From an uncultured Bacilli bacterium (GTDB lineage Bacteria > Bacillota_I > Bacilli_A > RF39 > UBA660): a stretch of 27,152 nt of DNA. Shown one piece after another: positions 1 to 7,471 of this stretch (within the stretch, counting starts at the first letter, position 1; every line of letters begins with the position of its first letter). The stretch lies in contig CALVPA010000038.1 of assembly GCA_944350395.1 (NCBI GenBank), forward strand, positions 1 to 27,152. The letters are read 5' to 3'. The position numbers and the translations under genes are program-made. The notes below the pieces were generated by a model. The model searched no databases and was not told the origin of the DNA. It worked only from the letters and a program-made list of their open reading frames with translations.

Positions 1-30
1 ATTCCCACAAAGAAAGAAGTGAACGGATGA
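1..30 (+). CDS. possible C-terminal end of an upstream gene (partial)
   Basis: A frame open from the window edge gives nine codons (IPTKKEVNG) and ends at a TGA that overlaps the ATG of the next gene as ATGA. Such 4-base overlaps are typical of translationally coupled genes. Nine codons is too little to identify a product, and an open stretch this short can occur by chance. In several Firmicutes a parB/noc-type gene precedes the mscS-family gene, but nothing here proves that. Confidence 0.25.
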   Translation: MPTKKEVNG

Positions 31-875
31 CAGATAATTTATTAGGAATAAATGATGAAAAATTAGTGTTAATTGTAAATTCTATAATTGCTTTTATGAT
101 TATAAGTTTAGTAAAATTAACATGTAAAAGGATATTCAAGTTTATAAATGATGAAAAAAAGAGTTATACGATATATAATACAGTAAGAATAATTTCTAAT
201 ACGATATATGGGCTGATTTTAATATATTTTTGGAACGACTATATATCTAATATAATAACTCTCATAAGCTTTCTTTCGGCTGCGTTTGCAATCGCTATTA
301 GGGATATCATACTCAATTGGTTTTGCGGATTATATATTAAAATAAATCATCCTTTTAAACTAGAAGATAGAATCGAAGTAAATGGAGTTAAAGGAGATGT
401 CATAGGATTATCGATGTTGAGTTTTGAATTATTGGAAGTCTCAGATAAAGAGGAAAATGGTCAATCTACTGGAATAGTAGTGAACTTTCCAAATTCTTGT
501 ATATTTTTATATCCCGTTAAAAACTTAACTAAGGGGTTTAAATATATTTGGAATGAAATAAAAATAGATTTAGATATGAACTGTGACTTAGTAAAGAATA
601 AACAGGCGATATACAAAATAATTAACAACATAGACATAGTTAAAAATATTCCTAGAAAGATGAAAAACCAAATAGGAGAAGTTAGTACTACATATCGTAT
701 ATACTACAATAATTATGATCCAATCATATACACTAAGATAGAAGATTCTCATATAGTACTGACATTAAGATACCTTATACATCCTAAAAAAGCTCGTTAT
801 GTAGAAAGTGTAATATGGAATAAAATATACGATAAATATAAAAATGGTGAAATAAATCTGTATATTGAGAGTTGA
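27..875 (+). CDS. MscS-family small-conductance mechanosensitive channel
   Basis: Predicted membrane channel that releases solutes on hypo-osmotic shock. Three hydrophobic segments are visible at about residues 13-31, 51-68 and 75-101. The third runs into the small-residue pore-helix signature (FLSAAFAIAIRDII), followed directly by the MscS beta domain (GLYIKINHPFKLEDRIEVNG, then GDVIGL and LLEV, about residues 101-135). The soluble C-terminal alpha/beta part continues to residue 282, the usual size for the short members of this family. The frame is open upstream to the window edge, so an earlier start outside the window cannot be excluded. The ATG at 27 overlaps a possible preceding stop as ATGA, which favours it. 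The upstream Shine-Dalgarno site is weak. No terminator is seen after it, and the next gene follows by 49 bases. Confidence 0.88.
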   Translation: MTDNLLGINDEKLVLIVNSIIAFMIISLVKLTCKRIFKFINDEKKSYTIYNTVRIISNTIYGLILIYFWNDYISNIITLISFLSAAFAIAIRDIILNWFCGLYIKINHPFKLEDRIEVNGVKGDVIGLSMLSFELLEVSDKEENGQSTGIVVNFPNSCIFLYPVKNLTKGFKYIWNEIKIDLDMNCDLVKNKQAIYKIINNIDIVKNIPRKMKNQIGEVSTTYRIYYNNYDPIIYTKIEDSHIVLTLRYLIHPKKARYVESVIWNKIYDKYKNGEINLYIES

Positions 876-924
876 TATTATAATTATTTATTCTTTTTGC
901 ACATATTATTAATAGGGTGATTTT

Positions 925-1458
925 ATGGATAAAGGTAAAAAATATATATTAAATTCTATATGGTTTGTATTTATAATAGGAACTGTATTTCATTTCGTAT
1001 ACGATTTAACTGGAAAAAACTTTTTTATAGGTTTGCTAGTTCCCATAAATGAATCTATTTGGGAACACACTAAACTAACAACTATACCGATACTCTTATA
1101 TTATATTGGTATTACATTATTTAAGAGTAATATAGATAAAAAAAGATTTTTATCATCTATGATTTTAGCAATAATATTTAACATACTCTTTATACCTGGT
1201 GCTTACTATCTATTTAAAGGCGGACTCGCTATCGAAGGATTAGTAATCGATATTTCCATATTTATAGTTAGCATTATTTTAAGTAGTCTACTAGCATTAC
1301 ACTTTTATGATAGGGCAAATCGAGTTTTACCTAATTTTGTAAGCATCTTTATATCAATTATTGTTTTAATCACATATATTGTACTTACTATAGTTCCACC
1401 AGAAGTACCGATTTTTGAAGATCCTAAAACTTATACTTATGGAATAGAAAATAGTTAA
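925..1458 (+). CDS. DUF6512-like polytopic membrane protein
   Basis: A 177-residue integral membrane protein with about five hydrophobic segments (roughly residues 10-28, 52-66, 75-97, 103-127 and 136-159). The N-terminal signature FHFVYDLTGKN followed by PINESIWEHTKL (N42 to H48 being N-E-S-I-W-E-H) is what I recognise as the DUF6512 family of Firmicutes. Its function is unknown. The conserved polar Asn/Glu/Trp/Glu/His patch next to a membrane segment suggests a functional site, but that is inference. The start is supported by an AGGGTGAT ribosome-binding site just upstream of ATG 925. It lies between the channel gene and the metallopeptidase promoter, so it is probably the end of the upstream transcription unit. 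Confidence 0.72.
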   Translation: MDKGKKYILNSIWFVFIIGTVFHFVYDLTGKNFFIGLLVPINESIWEHTKLTTIPILLYYIGITLFKSNIDKKRFLSSMILAIIFNILFIPGAYYLFKGGLAIEGLVIDISIFIVSIILSSLLALHFYDRANRVLPNFVSIFISIIVLITYIVLTIVPPEVPIFEDPKTYTYGIENS

Positions 1459-1489
1459 AATTGTGAAATAAACTTCACCTTTATTGTGA

Positions 1490-1518
1490 TTGTTAAAAAC
1501 TACATATCGTGTTATAAT
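1490..1518 (+). promoter_or_regulatory. sigma-A-type promoter for the zinc metallopeptidase gene
   Basis: TTGTTA (1490-1495), a 17-base spacer, then a perfect TATAAT (1513-1518). Transcription would start near 1525, giving a leader of about 55 bases that opens with a stem-loop. Confidence 0.7.
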
Positions 1519-1524
1519 CTTAAG

Positions 1525-1549
1525 TAAATCGATGTACTACATCGGTTTA
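1525..1549 (+). promoter_or_regulatory. 5'-leader stem-loop
   Basis: TAAATCGATG (1525-1534) pairs with CATCGGTTTA (1540-1549) over ten pairs, one of them G-U, around a TACTA loop. It sits at the predicted transcript 5' end and is not followed by a T-run, so it is not a terminator. It may protect the 5' end or be a binding site; the role is inference. Confidence 0.45.
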
Positions 1550-1579
1550 TGTCAATATAACTTTAGAAAGGAGTTATAG

Positions 1580-2263
1580 ATGGATTATTTCATTATAAAT
1601 TATGGCATAACTTTAATTGCCTTGGTAATTACAATTGGTGCACAGATATTTGTAAATTCCAGTTATAAAAAATATTTAAAAGTCAAGAATCATAAAGATA
1701 TGACAGGTGCAGAAGCAGCAAGAAGCATATTAACAAAAAACGGATTAAAAGATATATATGTAGTAGAAACTAAAGGATATTTAACAGATCACTACGATCC
1801 GACTAGAAAAGTAATAAGGCTTTCAACTAATGTATATAATACATCTTCTATCGCATCAGTAGCAGTTGCTGCTCACGAATGTGGTCATGCTCTTCAAGAT
1901 AGAGATAATTACACTTTTATGAAGATAAGATCGGCACTCGTACCGTTCGTAAATTTTTCGTCGTATGCAGGTTATTTTGCCATACTTATAGGTATTATAT
2001 TTCAAATGATAAATCTCATTTGGATAGGTATTTTATTAGAAATTGTAATATTAGTTTTTCAACTAGTGACTTTACCGGTTGAATTAGATGCATCTAAAAG
2101 GGCATTAAAGGAGTTAGAAACTGGTGAAATACTGACTAGTGAAGAGTTAGTAAAGGGTAAAACCGTTTTATCCGCAGCGGCAATGACATATGTCGCAAGT
2201 GTTGCAAGTACAGTTTTAGAAATTTTAAGACTGATACTTCTTTATGGAAATAGAAAAGATTAA
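1580..2263 (+). CDS. yugP: YugP-type membrane zinc metallopeptidase
   Basis: Membrane-embedded neutral zinc metallopeptidase of the YugP family (Zn_peptidase_2). The zinc-binding motif HECGH is present (H99, E100, H103), and a downstream ELDAS segment (E168, D170) supplies the expected third ligand region. Hydrophobic segments are at about residues 5-25, 125-160 and 195-222, so the catalytic face lies between the first and second. The length of 227 residues is normal for the family. A strong AGAAAGGAG ribosome-binding site (1565-1573) precedes ATG 1580, and the gene has its own promoter and leader stem-loop. The physiological substrate of this family is not well established; a role in membrane protein turnover is inferred. 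All metal ligands appear intact. Confidence 0.9.
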   Translation: MDYFIINYGITLIALVITIGAQIFVNSSYKKYLKVKNHKDMTGAEAARSILTKNGLKDIYVVETKGYLTDHYDPTRKVIRLSTNVYNTSSIASVAVAAHECGHALQDRDNYTFMKIRSALVPFVNFSSYAGYFAILIGIIFQMINLIWIGILLEIVILVFQLVTLPVELDASKRALKELETGEILTSEELVKGKTVLSAAAMTYVASVASTVLEILRLILLYGNRKD

Positions 2264-2264
2264 A

Positions 2265-2288
2265 TAAAAAAGATTATTATCTTTTTTA
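2265..2288 (+). terminator. weak A/T-rich terminator hairpin
   Basis: TAAAAAAGAT (2265-2274) pairs with ATCTTTTTTA (2279-2288) around TATT, immediately after the metallopeptidase stop. The stem has only one G-C pair and the T-run forms the 3' arm, so termination may be partial and the ABC genes may be transcribed by read-through; I see no strong promoter between this hairpin and 2322. Confidence 0.45.
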
Positions 2289-2321
2289 ATTTGTCAATTT
2301 TTTGAAAGGAAAAAAATAAAG

Positions 2322-4088
2322 ATGTTTAAACTACTTAAAAATTTAAATAAAAAAGAGTTTGGCATAATTTCAGTAATGAGCCTACTTATAATAGGACAAG
2401 TATGGTTAGAGTTAAAAATGCCAGATTATATGTCGGAGATTACGACTTTAGTCTCGACAGAAGGTAGCGCAATGAGCGATGTGTTAGTCCAAGGTGGCTA
2501 CATGTTACTTTGTGCTTTAGGCAGCTTAGTCTTAATGGCCATAGTCGGATTTCTTTCTAGCTTTACTTCTGCATCTTTATCTAAAAAGATTAGAAAGAGA
2601 ATATTTGATAAAGTGGAAGAATTCGGTATGGAAGAGATGAATAAATTCTCAGTTAGTTCCCTCATAACTAGGACGACTAACGATATTACGCAAGTACAAA
2701 TGTTTATTTCCATGGGTATGCAGTTGCTTATAAAATCGCCTATCATGGCAGTATGGGCAATTCTAAAGATACTTAATAAAGGTATCGAATGGAGCGTTGC
2801 AACTGGAGTAGCAGTATTAGTGTTGCTAGTAATAATTTCTATATTGATGATAACCGTTCTACCTAAATTTAAAAAAGTACAAAAAATGATAGATGATGTC
2901 AACAATGTTACTCGTGAAAATTTAAAAGGTATAAGAATAGTAAGGGCTTTTAACGCCGAAGAATATCAAGAAAATAAATTTGAAAACAAAAACACTTCGC
3001 TTACAAAATTGCAGATGTTTAACCAAAGAATGATGTCTATTCTTTCGCCAGTGATGTATTTAGTCATGTACTTTTTAACTTTGTCAATATATTTGATAGG
3101 GGCAAAACTTATAGACGGAGCACAACTTATGGATAAAATTGATATATTCTCTAATATGGTCGTTTTTTCGAGTTATGCGATGCAAGTTATAATGTCATTT
3201 ATAATGCTCGCTATGATATTCATCATGTACCCAAGAGCGAGTGTATCAGCTAAACGTATAAATGAAGTTATAGATACTGAACCAAACATTAAAAATGGAA
3301 CTGTTAAAACAACTTTAAAGGATAAAGTGGGCGAAGTTGAATTTAAGAATGTATCCTTCAAATATCCAGATGGACAAAATGTTGTATTGAAAGATATATC
3401 GTTTAAAGCTAAAAAAGGAAGTATCACAGCGATAATAGGGTCAACTGGCTCTGGAAAAAGTTCACTTATTAACTTAATACCTAGATTTTATGATGCGACA
3501 AGTGGGGAAGTGTTAGTAGATGGAATAAATGTTAAAGATTACGATTTAGAAATTCTTCACAATAAAATAGGCTATGTACCTCAGAAAGCAGTCATGTTTT
3601 CCGATTCAGTCTATAACAATGTCGACTATGGAGAGAATGGAAAACCTAAAAAGAGTGAAGTTACTGTCAAAAAAGCAATTGAAATCGCCCAAGCAAAAGA
3701 TTTCGTAGAAGCAATGCCAAACGGGTATGATGACGATGTATCTCAAGGTGGAACAAATATTTCTGGCGGACAAAAGCAAAGAATAGCGATAGCTAGAGCG
3801 ATAGCTAGAGATCCTGAAATATACATTTTTGACGATTCTTTTAGCGCACTTGATTACAAGACAGATTATAAACTGAGAAAAGAACTCAAGAAAAACTTTA
3901 AAGACACAACTATGATAATCGTCGCACAAAGAATCGGTACAGTAATAGATGCCGATCAGATTATCGTACTAGAAGATGGCAAGTGTGCAGGAATAGGAAC
4001 TCATAAAGAACTTTTAAAAAATTGCGATGTCTACAGAGAGATTGCCTATTCACAACTTTCAAAGGAGGAACTAGAAAATGCAAGATAG
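2322..4088 (+). CDS. ABC exporter half-transporter, degenerate-ATPase subunit
   Basis: First half of a heterodimeric ABC exporter in the plasma membrane, of the BmrCD/LmrCD multidrug type. Residues 1-310 form the six-helix exporter membrane domain and residues 335-588 the nucleotide-binding domain. Visible motifs are Walker A GSTGSGKSS (373-381), signature ISGGQ (480-484) and Walker B ending FDDS. The usual catalytic Glu after Walker B is Asp505, and the switch-loop His is Gln536 (VAQRIGTV). This subunit therefore carries a good signature motif but a crippled hydrolysis site, the reverse of its partner. GAAAGGA at 2304-2310 is the ribosome-binding site. The stop overlaps the start of the partner gene by 11 bases. 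The substrate cannot be read from sequence: drugs, lipids or peptides are all possible. Confidence 0.92.
   Translation: MFKLLKNLNKKEFGIISVMSLLIIGQVWLELKMPDYMSEITTLVSTEGSAMSDVLVQGGYMLLCALGSLVLMAIVGFLSSFTSASLSKKIRKRIFDKVEEFGMEEMNKFSVSSLITRTTNDITQVQMFISMGMQLLIKSPIMAVWAILKILNKGIEWSVATGVAVLVLLVIISILMITVLPKFKKVQKMIDDVNNVTRENLKGIRIVRAFNAEEYQENKFENKNTSLTKLQMFNQRMMSILSPVMYLVMYFLTLSIYLIGAKLIDGAQLMDKIDIFSNMVVFSSYAMQVIMSFIMLAMIFIMYPRASVSAKRINEVIDTEPNIKNGTVKTTLKDKVGEVEFKNVSFKYPDGQNVVLKDISFKAKKGSITAIIGSTGSGKSSLINLIPRFYDATSGEVLVDGINVKDYDLEILHNKIGYVPQKAVMFSDSVYNNVDYGENGKPKKSEVTVKKAIEIAQAKDFVEAMPNGYDDDVSQGGTNISGGQKQRIAIARAIARDPEIYIFDDSFSALDYKTDYKLRKELKKNFKDTTMIIVAQRIGTVIDADQIIVLEDGKCAGIGTHKELLKNCDVYREIAYSQLSKEELENAR
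4061..4068 (+). promoter_or_regulatory. Shine-Dalgarno site inside the upstream ABC gene
   Basis: AAAGGAGG lies within the last codons of the first ABC gene, nine bases before ATG 4078. It fixes the start of the second subunit and implies translational coupling of the two halves at equal dosage. Confidence 0.85.
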
Positions 4089-5877
4089 TAAACATGTAGA
4101 ACGTCAGCACGGTCCAACTTTTGAAAAACCTAAAGATTTAAAAAAGGCTTTAAAAAATTTAGCAAAATTTTCTAAGAAGTATATGCCAATCCTAATAATT
4201 GGAGTTTTATGTGCTATATTTAGTTCGATATTTTCTATAATTGCACCTGATCATTTATCTGATTTAGTCAATACTATAACTAACGGTATTATGACTGGAA
4301 TAGATTTTGATGAAGTTAATAAAATAGCTAAGCTTTTGATAATAATTTATTTACTAAGTGCTACTTTTAATCTCGTAGAAGGGCTTCTTTCTGCTACTGT
4401 TGCAAATAGATTATCTCAAAGTTTTAGAAGCAGTATTTCAGTAAAAATAAATAAACTTCCACTCAAGTATTTCGACAGTCATTCGTATGGCGATATATTA
4501 TCGAGAGTTACTAACGATGTCGATTTAATCGGCCAATCTATTAACCAATCTCTTGGAAACTTCATAGCTGCTGTTGCACTACTTATCGGTTCTGTCGTAA
4601 TGATGTTTCATACAAATTTCACTATGGCAATAACTGCTATTATATCTTCGCTTGTAGGATTTAGTTTTACCGCAGTGATACTTTCAAAATCTCAAAAATA
4701 CTTTATAATGAGACAAAAAGAGTTAGGTAAAATGAATGGACATATAGAGGAAATTTATTCTAACTACAATGTCGTAAAAGCATATAATGGTTATAAAAGT
4801 GCAAACGAAAAATTTGATGAATTAAATTACAATTTGTTTTTATGCAATATGAAGAGTCAGTTTTTATCAGGACTTATGCAACCACTTATGAATTTTATAG
4901 GTAATTTTTCGTACGTTGCTGTTTGTGTAGTTGGGGCAATGTTAACTATGAATGGAACTATTGAATTCGGTGTAATAGTAGCATTTATAGTCTATGTAAG
5001 ACTTTTTACTTCACCTTTAACACAAATTGCCCAAAGTTTAACATCGCTTCAAAGTGCTGCAGCTTCTGCAGAAAGAGTTTTTGAATTTTTAGATGAAGAA
5101 GAGATGAAAGACGAAACAGATAAAGTTAAAAAACTTTCTGTAAATGATGTCAAAGGTAATATCGAATTTAATCACGTAAAGTTTGGATATGAACCAGAAA
5201 AGACTATAATAAAAGATTTCAGTATCAAAGTTAAACCCGGTGAAAAGATTGCTATCGTCGGTCCAACTGGTGCAGGTAAAACCACAATTGTAAATCTGCT
5301 CATGAAGTTCTATGAAGTTACCGACGGTGATATAAAGATAGATGGAACATCAATAAACGATTTGACGAGAGAAAATGTTCACGATCTATTTACTATGGTG
5401 TTGCAGGATACTTGGTTATTTGAGGGAACTGTAAGAGAAAACATCGTATATAATAAAAGCAATATCAGTGATGAAGAAGTAAGCAGTGCTTTAAAAACTG
5501 TTGGCCTTAAACACTTTATAAGTACATTGCCAGACGGTTTAAATACTGTACTATCCGACTCCGAAAGTATATCTGCTGGTCAAAGACAACTTTTAACTAT
5601 TGCAAGAGGTATGATTAAGAATGCACCATTCTTAATATTAGACGAGGCAACAAGTAACGTGGATACTAGAACTGAAGAATTAGTTCAAAAAGTAATGGAT
5701 AAACTGACTGAAGGAAAAACATCGTTTATAATTGCACACAGATTATCTACGATTAAAAATGCTGATAAAATATTAGTTATGAACGGCGGAAATATTATTG
5801 AAGTCGGTAATCACGAAGAACTTATGGCTAAAGGTGGTTTCTACGCTGAATTATATAATTCACAATTTGAAATGTAA
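4078..5877 (+). CDS. ABC exporter half-transporter, catalytic subunit
   Basis: Second half of the heterodimeric exporter. The membrane domain spans roughly residues 1-330 after an N-terminal charged stretch of about 40 residues, and the nucleotide-binding domain about 360-599. Walker A is GPTGAGKTT (395-403), Walker B LILDEAT with catalytic Glu523, and the switch His554 (IIAHRLS) is intact. The signature is changed to ISAGQ (498-502, the second Gly of LSGGQ replaced by Ala position). Combined with the partner's ISGGQ and its degenerate Walker B and switch residues, this gives one consensus ATP site and one degenerate site, as known for TM287/288 and BmrCD. The gene overlaps its partner by 11 bases and ends at a strong terminator, so the pair is a closed unit. 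Confidence 0.92.
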   Translation: MQDSKHVERQHGPTFEKPKDLKKALKNLAKFSKKYMPILIIGVLCAIFSSIFSIIAPDHLSDLVNTITNGIMTGIDFDEVNKIAKLLIIIYLLSATFNLVEGLLSATVANRLSQSFRSSISVKINKLPLKYFDSHSYGDILSRVTNDVDLIGQSINQSLGNFIAAVALLIGSVVMMFHTNFTMAITAIISSLVGFSFTAVILSKSQKYFIMRQKELGKMNGHIEEIYSNYNVVKAYNGYKSANEKFDELNYNLFLCNMKSQFLSGLMQPLMNFIGNFSYVAVCVVGAMLTMNGTIEFGVIVAFIVYVRLFTSPLTQIAQSLTSLQSAAASAERVFEFLDEEEMKDETDKVKKLSVNDVKGNIEFNHVKFGYEPEKTIIKDFSIKVKPGEKIAIVGPTGAGKTTIVNLLMKFYEVTDGDIKIDGTSINDLTRENVHDLFTMVLQDTWLFEGTVRENIVYNKSNISDEEVSSALKTVGLKHFISTLPDGLNTVLSDSESISAGQRQLLTIARGMIKNAPFLILDEATSNVDTRTEELVQKVMDKLTEGKTSFIIAHRLSTIKNADKILVMNGGNIIEVGNHEELMAKGGFYAELYNSQFEM

Positions 5878-5900
5878 GGGTACTTATTAGTACTCTTTTT
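5878..5900 (+). terminator. intrinsic terminator of the ABC operon
   Basis: GGGTACT (5878-5884) pairs with AGTACTC (5889-5895, one G-U) around TATT, followed by five T. It starts directly after the stop codon. Confidence 0.85.
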
Positions 5901-5906
5901 AAATAT

Positions 5907-5937
5907 TTTACAAAAAGCGATAGAAGTGTGATATAAT
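5907..5937 (+). promoter_or_regulatory. extended -10 promoter of the phosphoglycerate-mutase-like gene
   Basis: An extended -10 (TGA followed by TATAAT, 5929-5937) is preceded by TTTACA at 5907-5912 with a long 19-base spacer. The TGn extension compensates for the poor spacing. Its position between a terminator and the next gene supports it. Confidence 0.65.
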
Positions 5938-5965
5938 CATTTGTAGAATAAAGTAGGGTGAAAAT

Positions 5966-7354
5966 ATGAGAAAGACAATACTGATGTTGATAAACGGTTT
6001 TGGCGTAGAGAGAAGTGATTCTGCAGAAGTATACAGTTCTAAGTTGATGCCAAATTTAGATGCGATGACAAAAACATATCTATTCGGAACTCTATCTACA
6101 CCTGCTGGTGATTATAATAACGGATATAAACTTTTCAGCATATCTGGCAAAGGCAAAGGATACGAGGACGAAATCGACATGCTCATATTCGATAAACATT
6201 TAGATAGAAATAAAATTTTGCAAGACGTTAAAAATTCTATAACGGCTGAAAACAACTTGCACATTTTTTACGCATTAGAAGACGATGCAAAAATAAATCA
6301 AATGAGAGAATTTCTAAGAATTATAAATGGAACTAAAGATAAGAGAGTTTTTGTACATCTAATTTTAACTGGAACGAGCACAGCTAATTATGCAGCTATT
6401 TCAAAAGTATTGAACAAACTTTCATTTGAATTAGGTGCCTATTGTAAAGTGGGAATAATTGTCGGAAAAAATAAAATAAATTCTGATGACATGCTAAGAA
6501 CATTTTATCGAGAATTTGGAGAGCATTGGAACGAAGCAGAAAAGAAAATAGATGTTCTAAGAAATGAAATAGTCAATCCAGAGAATGCTGGAGTATTTAT
6601 GGTAAATAAAGGCTTTGCTCTTAAAGAAAACGATAGTGTACTATTTATGAATTACGACGATGTAGAGATGGACCGCTTTTTCTCGGATTTTACTAAAATG
6701 CCAGTAAAACTGTTTAGTTTATATCCATTTAAGGACAATATACCGCACATGTTTACGAAAGATTTGGAAATAAATGGTTCTTTTGCAGGTCTCATAGAAA
6801 AACATCAAATCAAGATATTAGTGCTAACTACTCAAGACAGAGTAAATGATATCAATTTCTATCTTAATGGAATGGAAAAGAAAAAGAGTCCTAACATAGC
6901 GTACGCGGTAAACGATATAAGCCTTTTTGCGACTAAAGAAAGTACAATCGATATATTTGAAAAAAACAATTTCGATGGTTATATAATAGATTACCAAGTG
7001 GGACTCTATAATAAAATGGATATGATAAAAGGTGACCTACAAAAAATAGATACAGTCATAAAGAGTATTAGTGAAGCATCACAAGAAAAAAATTATACTT
7101 TTATCATAAGTAGTCTCTATGGTATGCACGCTCCTGTCATGGATGGAGTCGTACAAAAGGTAGTAAATTTTTCTGGAAAAGTTCCCTGCATTTTTCAGAG
7201 CAACGATTTTACTAAAAAAGAATATTCTTTAAATAGTGGGAATATTTATGCTTTGACACTTACTTTTTTGACAAATATTAATGATGAAGTTAAATCTAAC
7301 AAGCTCGTCCATAAACTTAGTGGATTAGAAAAGATGCTTTCTAAAAACAAATAA
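5966..7354 (+). CDS. degenerate alkaline-phosphatase-superfamily protein resembling cofactor-independent phosphoglycerate mutase (likely pseudoenzyme)
   Basis: The 462-residue protein follows the order of cofactor-independent phosphoglycerate mutase (GpmI, about 510 residues). The N-terminal strand is LINGFG where GpmI has LxxDGxG. A central domain reads LHIFYALEDD where GpmI has LHLFGLLSDGG. The segments NDSVLFMNYDD, GYIIDYQVG and FIISSLYGMH line up with GpmI's NDAxxFxNFRPDR, NY-NPDMVGH and TADHGNA. The functional residues are nevertheless replaced: the metal Asp is N10; the Ser-nucleophile region (51-58) has no NSEVGH; NFRPDR is NYDD; the DMVGH ligands are lost (342-352); and the Asp-His pair is L384-Y385. 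It should not be a mutase and may be a binding or scaffold protein. It has its own promoter and terminator, and the start is set by AGGGTGA before ATG 5966. The family placement is by eye. Confidence 0.65.
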   Translation: MRKTILMLINGFGVERSDSAEVYSSKLMPNLDAMTKTYLFGTLSTPAGDYNNGYKLFSISGKGKGYEDEIDMLIFDKHLDRNKILQDVKNSITAENNLHIFYALEDDAKINQMREFLRIINGTKDKRVFVHLILTGTSTANYAAISKVLNKLSFELGAYCKVGIIVGKNKINSDDMLRTFYREFGEHWNEAEKKIDVLRNEIVNPENAGVFMVNKGFALKENDSVLFMNYDDVEMDRFFSDFTKMPVKLFSLYPFKDNIPHMFTKDLEINGSFAGLIEKHQIKILVLTTQDRVNDINFYLNGMEKKKSPNIAYAVNDISLFATKESTIDIFEKNNFDGYIIDYQVGLYNKMDMIKGDLQKIDTVIKSISEASQEKNYTFIISSLYGMHAPVMDGVVQKVVNFSGKVPCIFQSNDFTKKEYSLNSGNIYALTLTFLTNINDEVKSNKLVHKLSGLEKMLSKNK

Positions 7355-7384
7355 AACTGCTTTTAAACGAGCAGTTTTATTTAT
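7351..7384 (+). terminator. intrinsic terminator overlapping the stop codon
   Basis: ATAAAACTGCT (7351-7361) pairs with AGCAGTTTTAT (7370-7380) over 11 perfect pairs around an eight-base loop, followed by a short A/T tail. The upstream arm contains the TAA stop (7352-7354) of the preceding gene. Confidence 0.88.
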
Positions 7385-7412
7385 AAAAAAATTAAAATTT
7401 AATGTTCTGTAA

Positions 7413-7441
7413 TTGACTAAAATATTTAATCTTAGTATAAT
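7413..7441 (+). promoter_or_regulatory. strong sigma-A promoter of the surface-protein operon
   Basis: TTGACT (7413-7418), exactly 17 bases, then TATAAT (7436-7441). It lies after a terminator and about 30 bases before the giant gene. Likely drives the three genes from 7472 to 14935. Confidence 0.85.
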
Positions 7442-7471
7442 TGTTTTATAAAGGTAAGTAGGTGCATATTG

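Noticed and set aside
1463..1478. GTGAA/TTCAC hairpin after the DUF6512-like gene as a terminator
   Set aside because: The stem has only five pairs and is followed by no real T-run.
2498..3929. Reverse-strand open frames inside the first ABC gene
   Set aside because: They lie fully within a gene with all ABC motifs, have no ribosome-binding sites and resemble no known protein. Similar reverse frames at 8278, 11782, 12753, 15000, 16683, 18519, 20022, 20996, 25623 and 25815 were dismissed for the same reasons.
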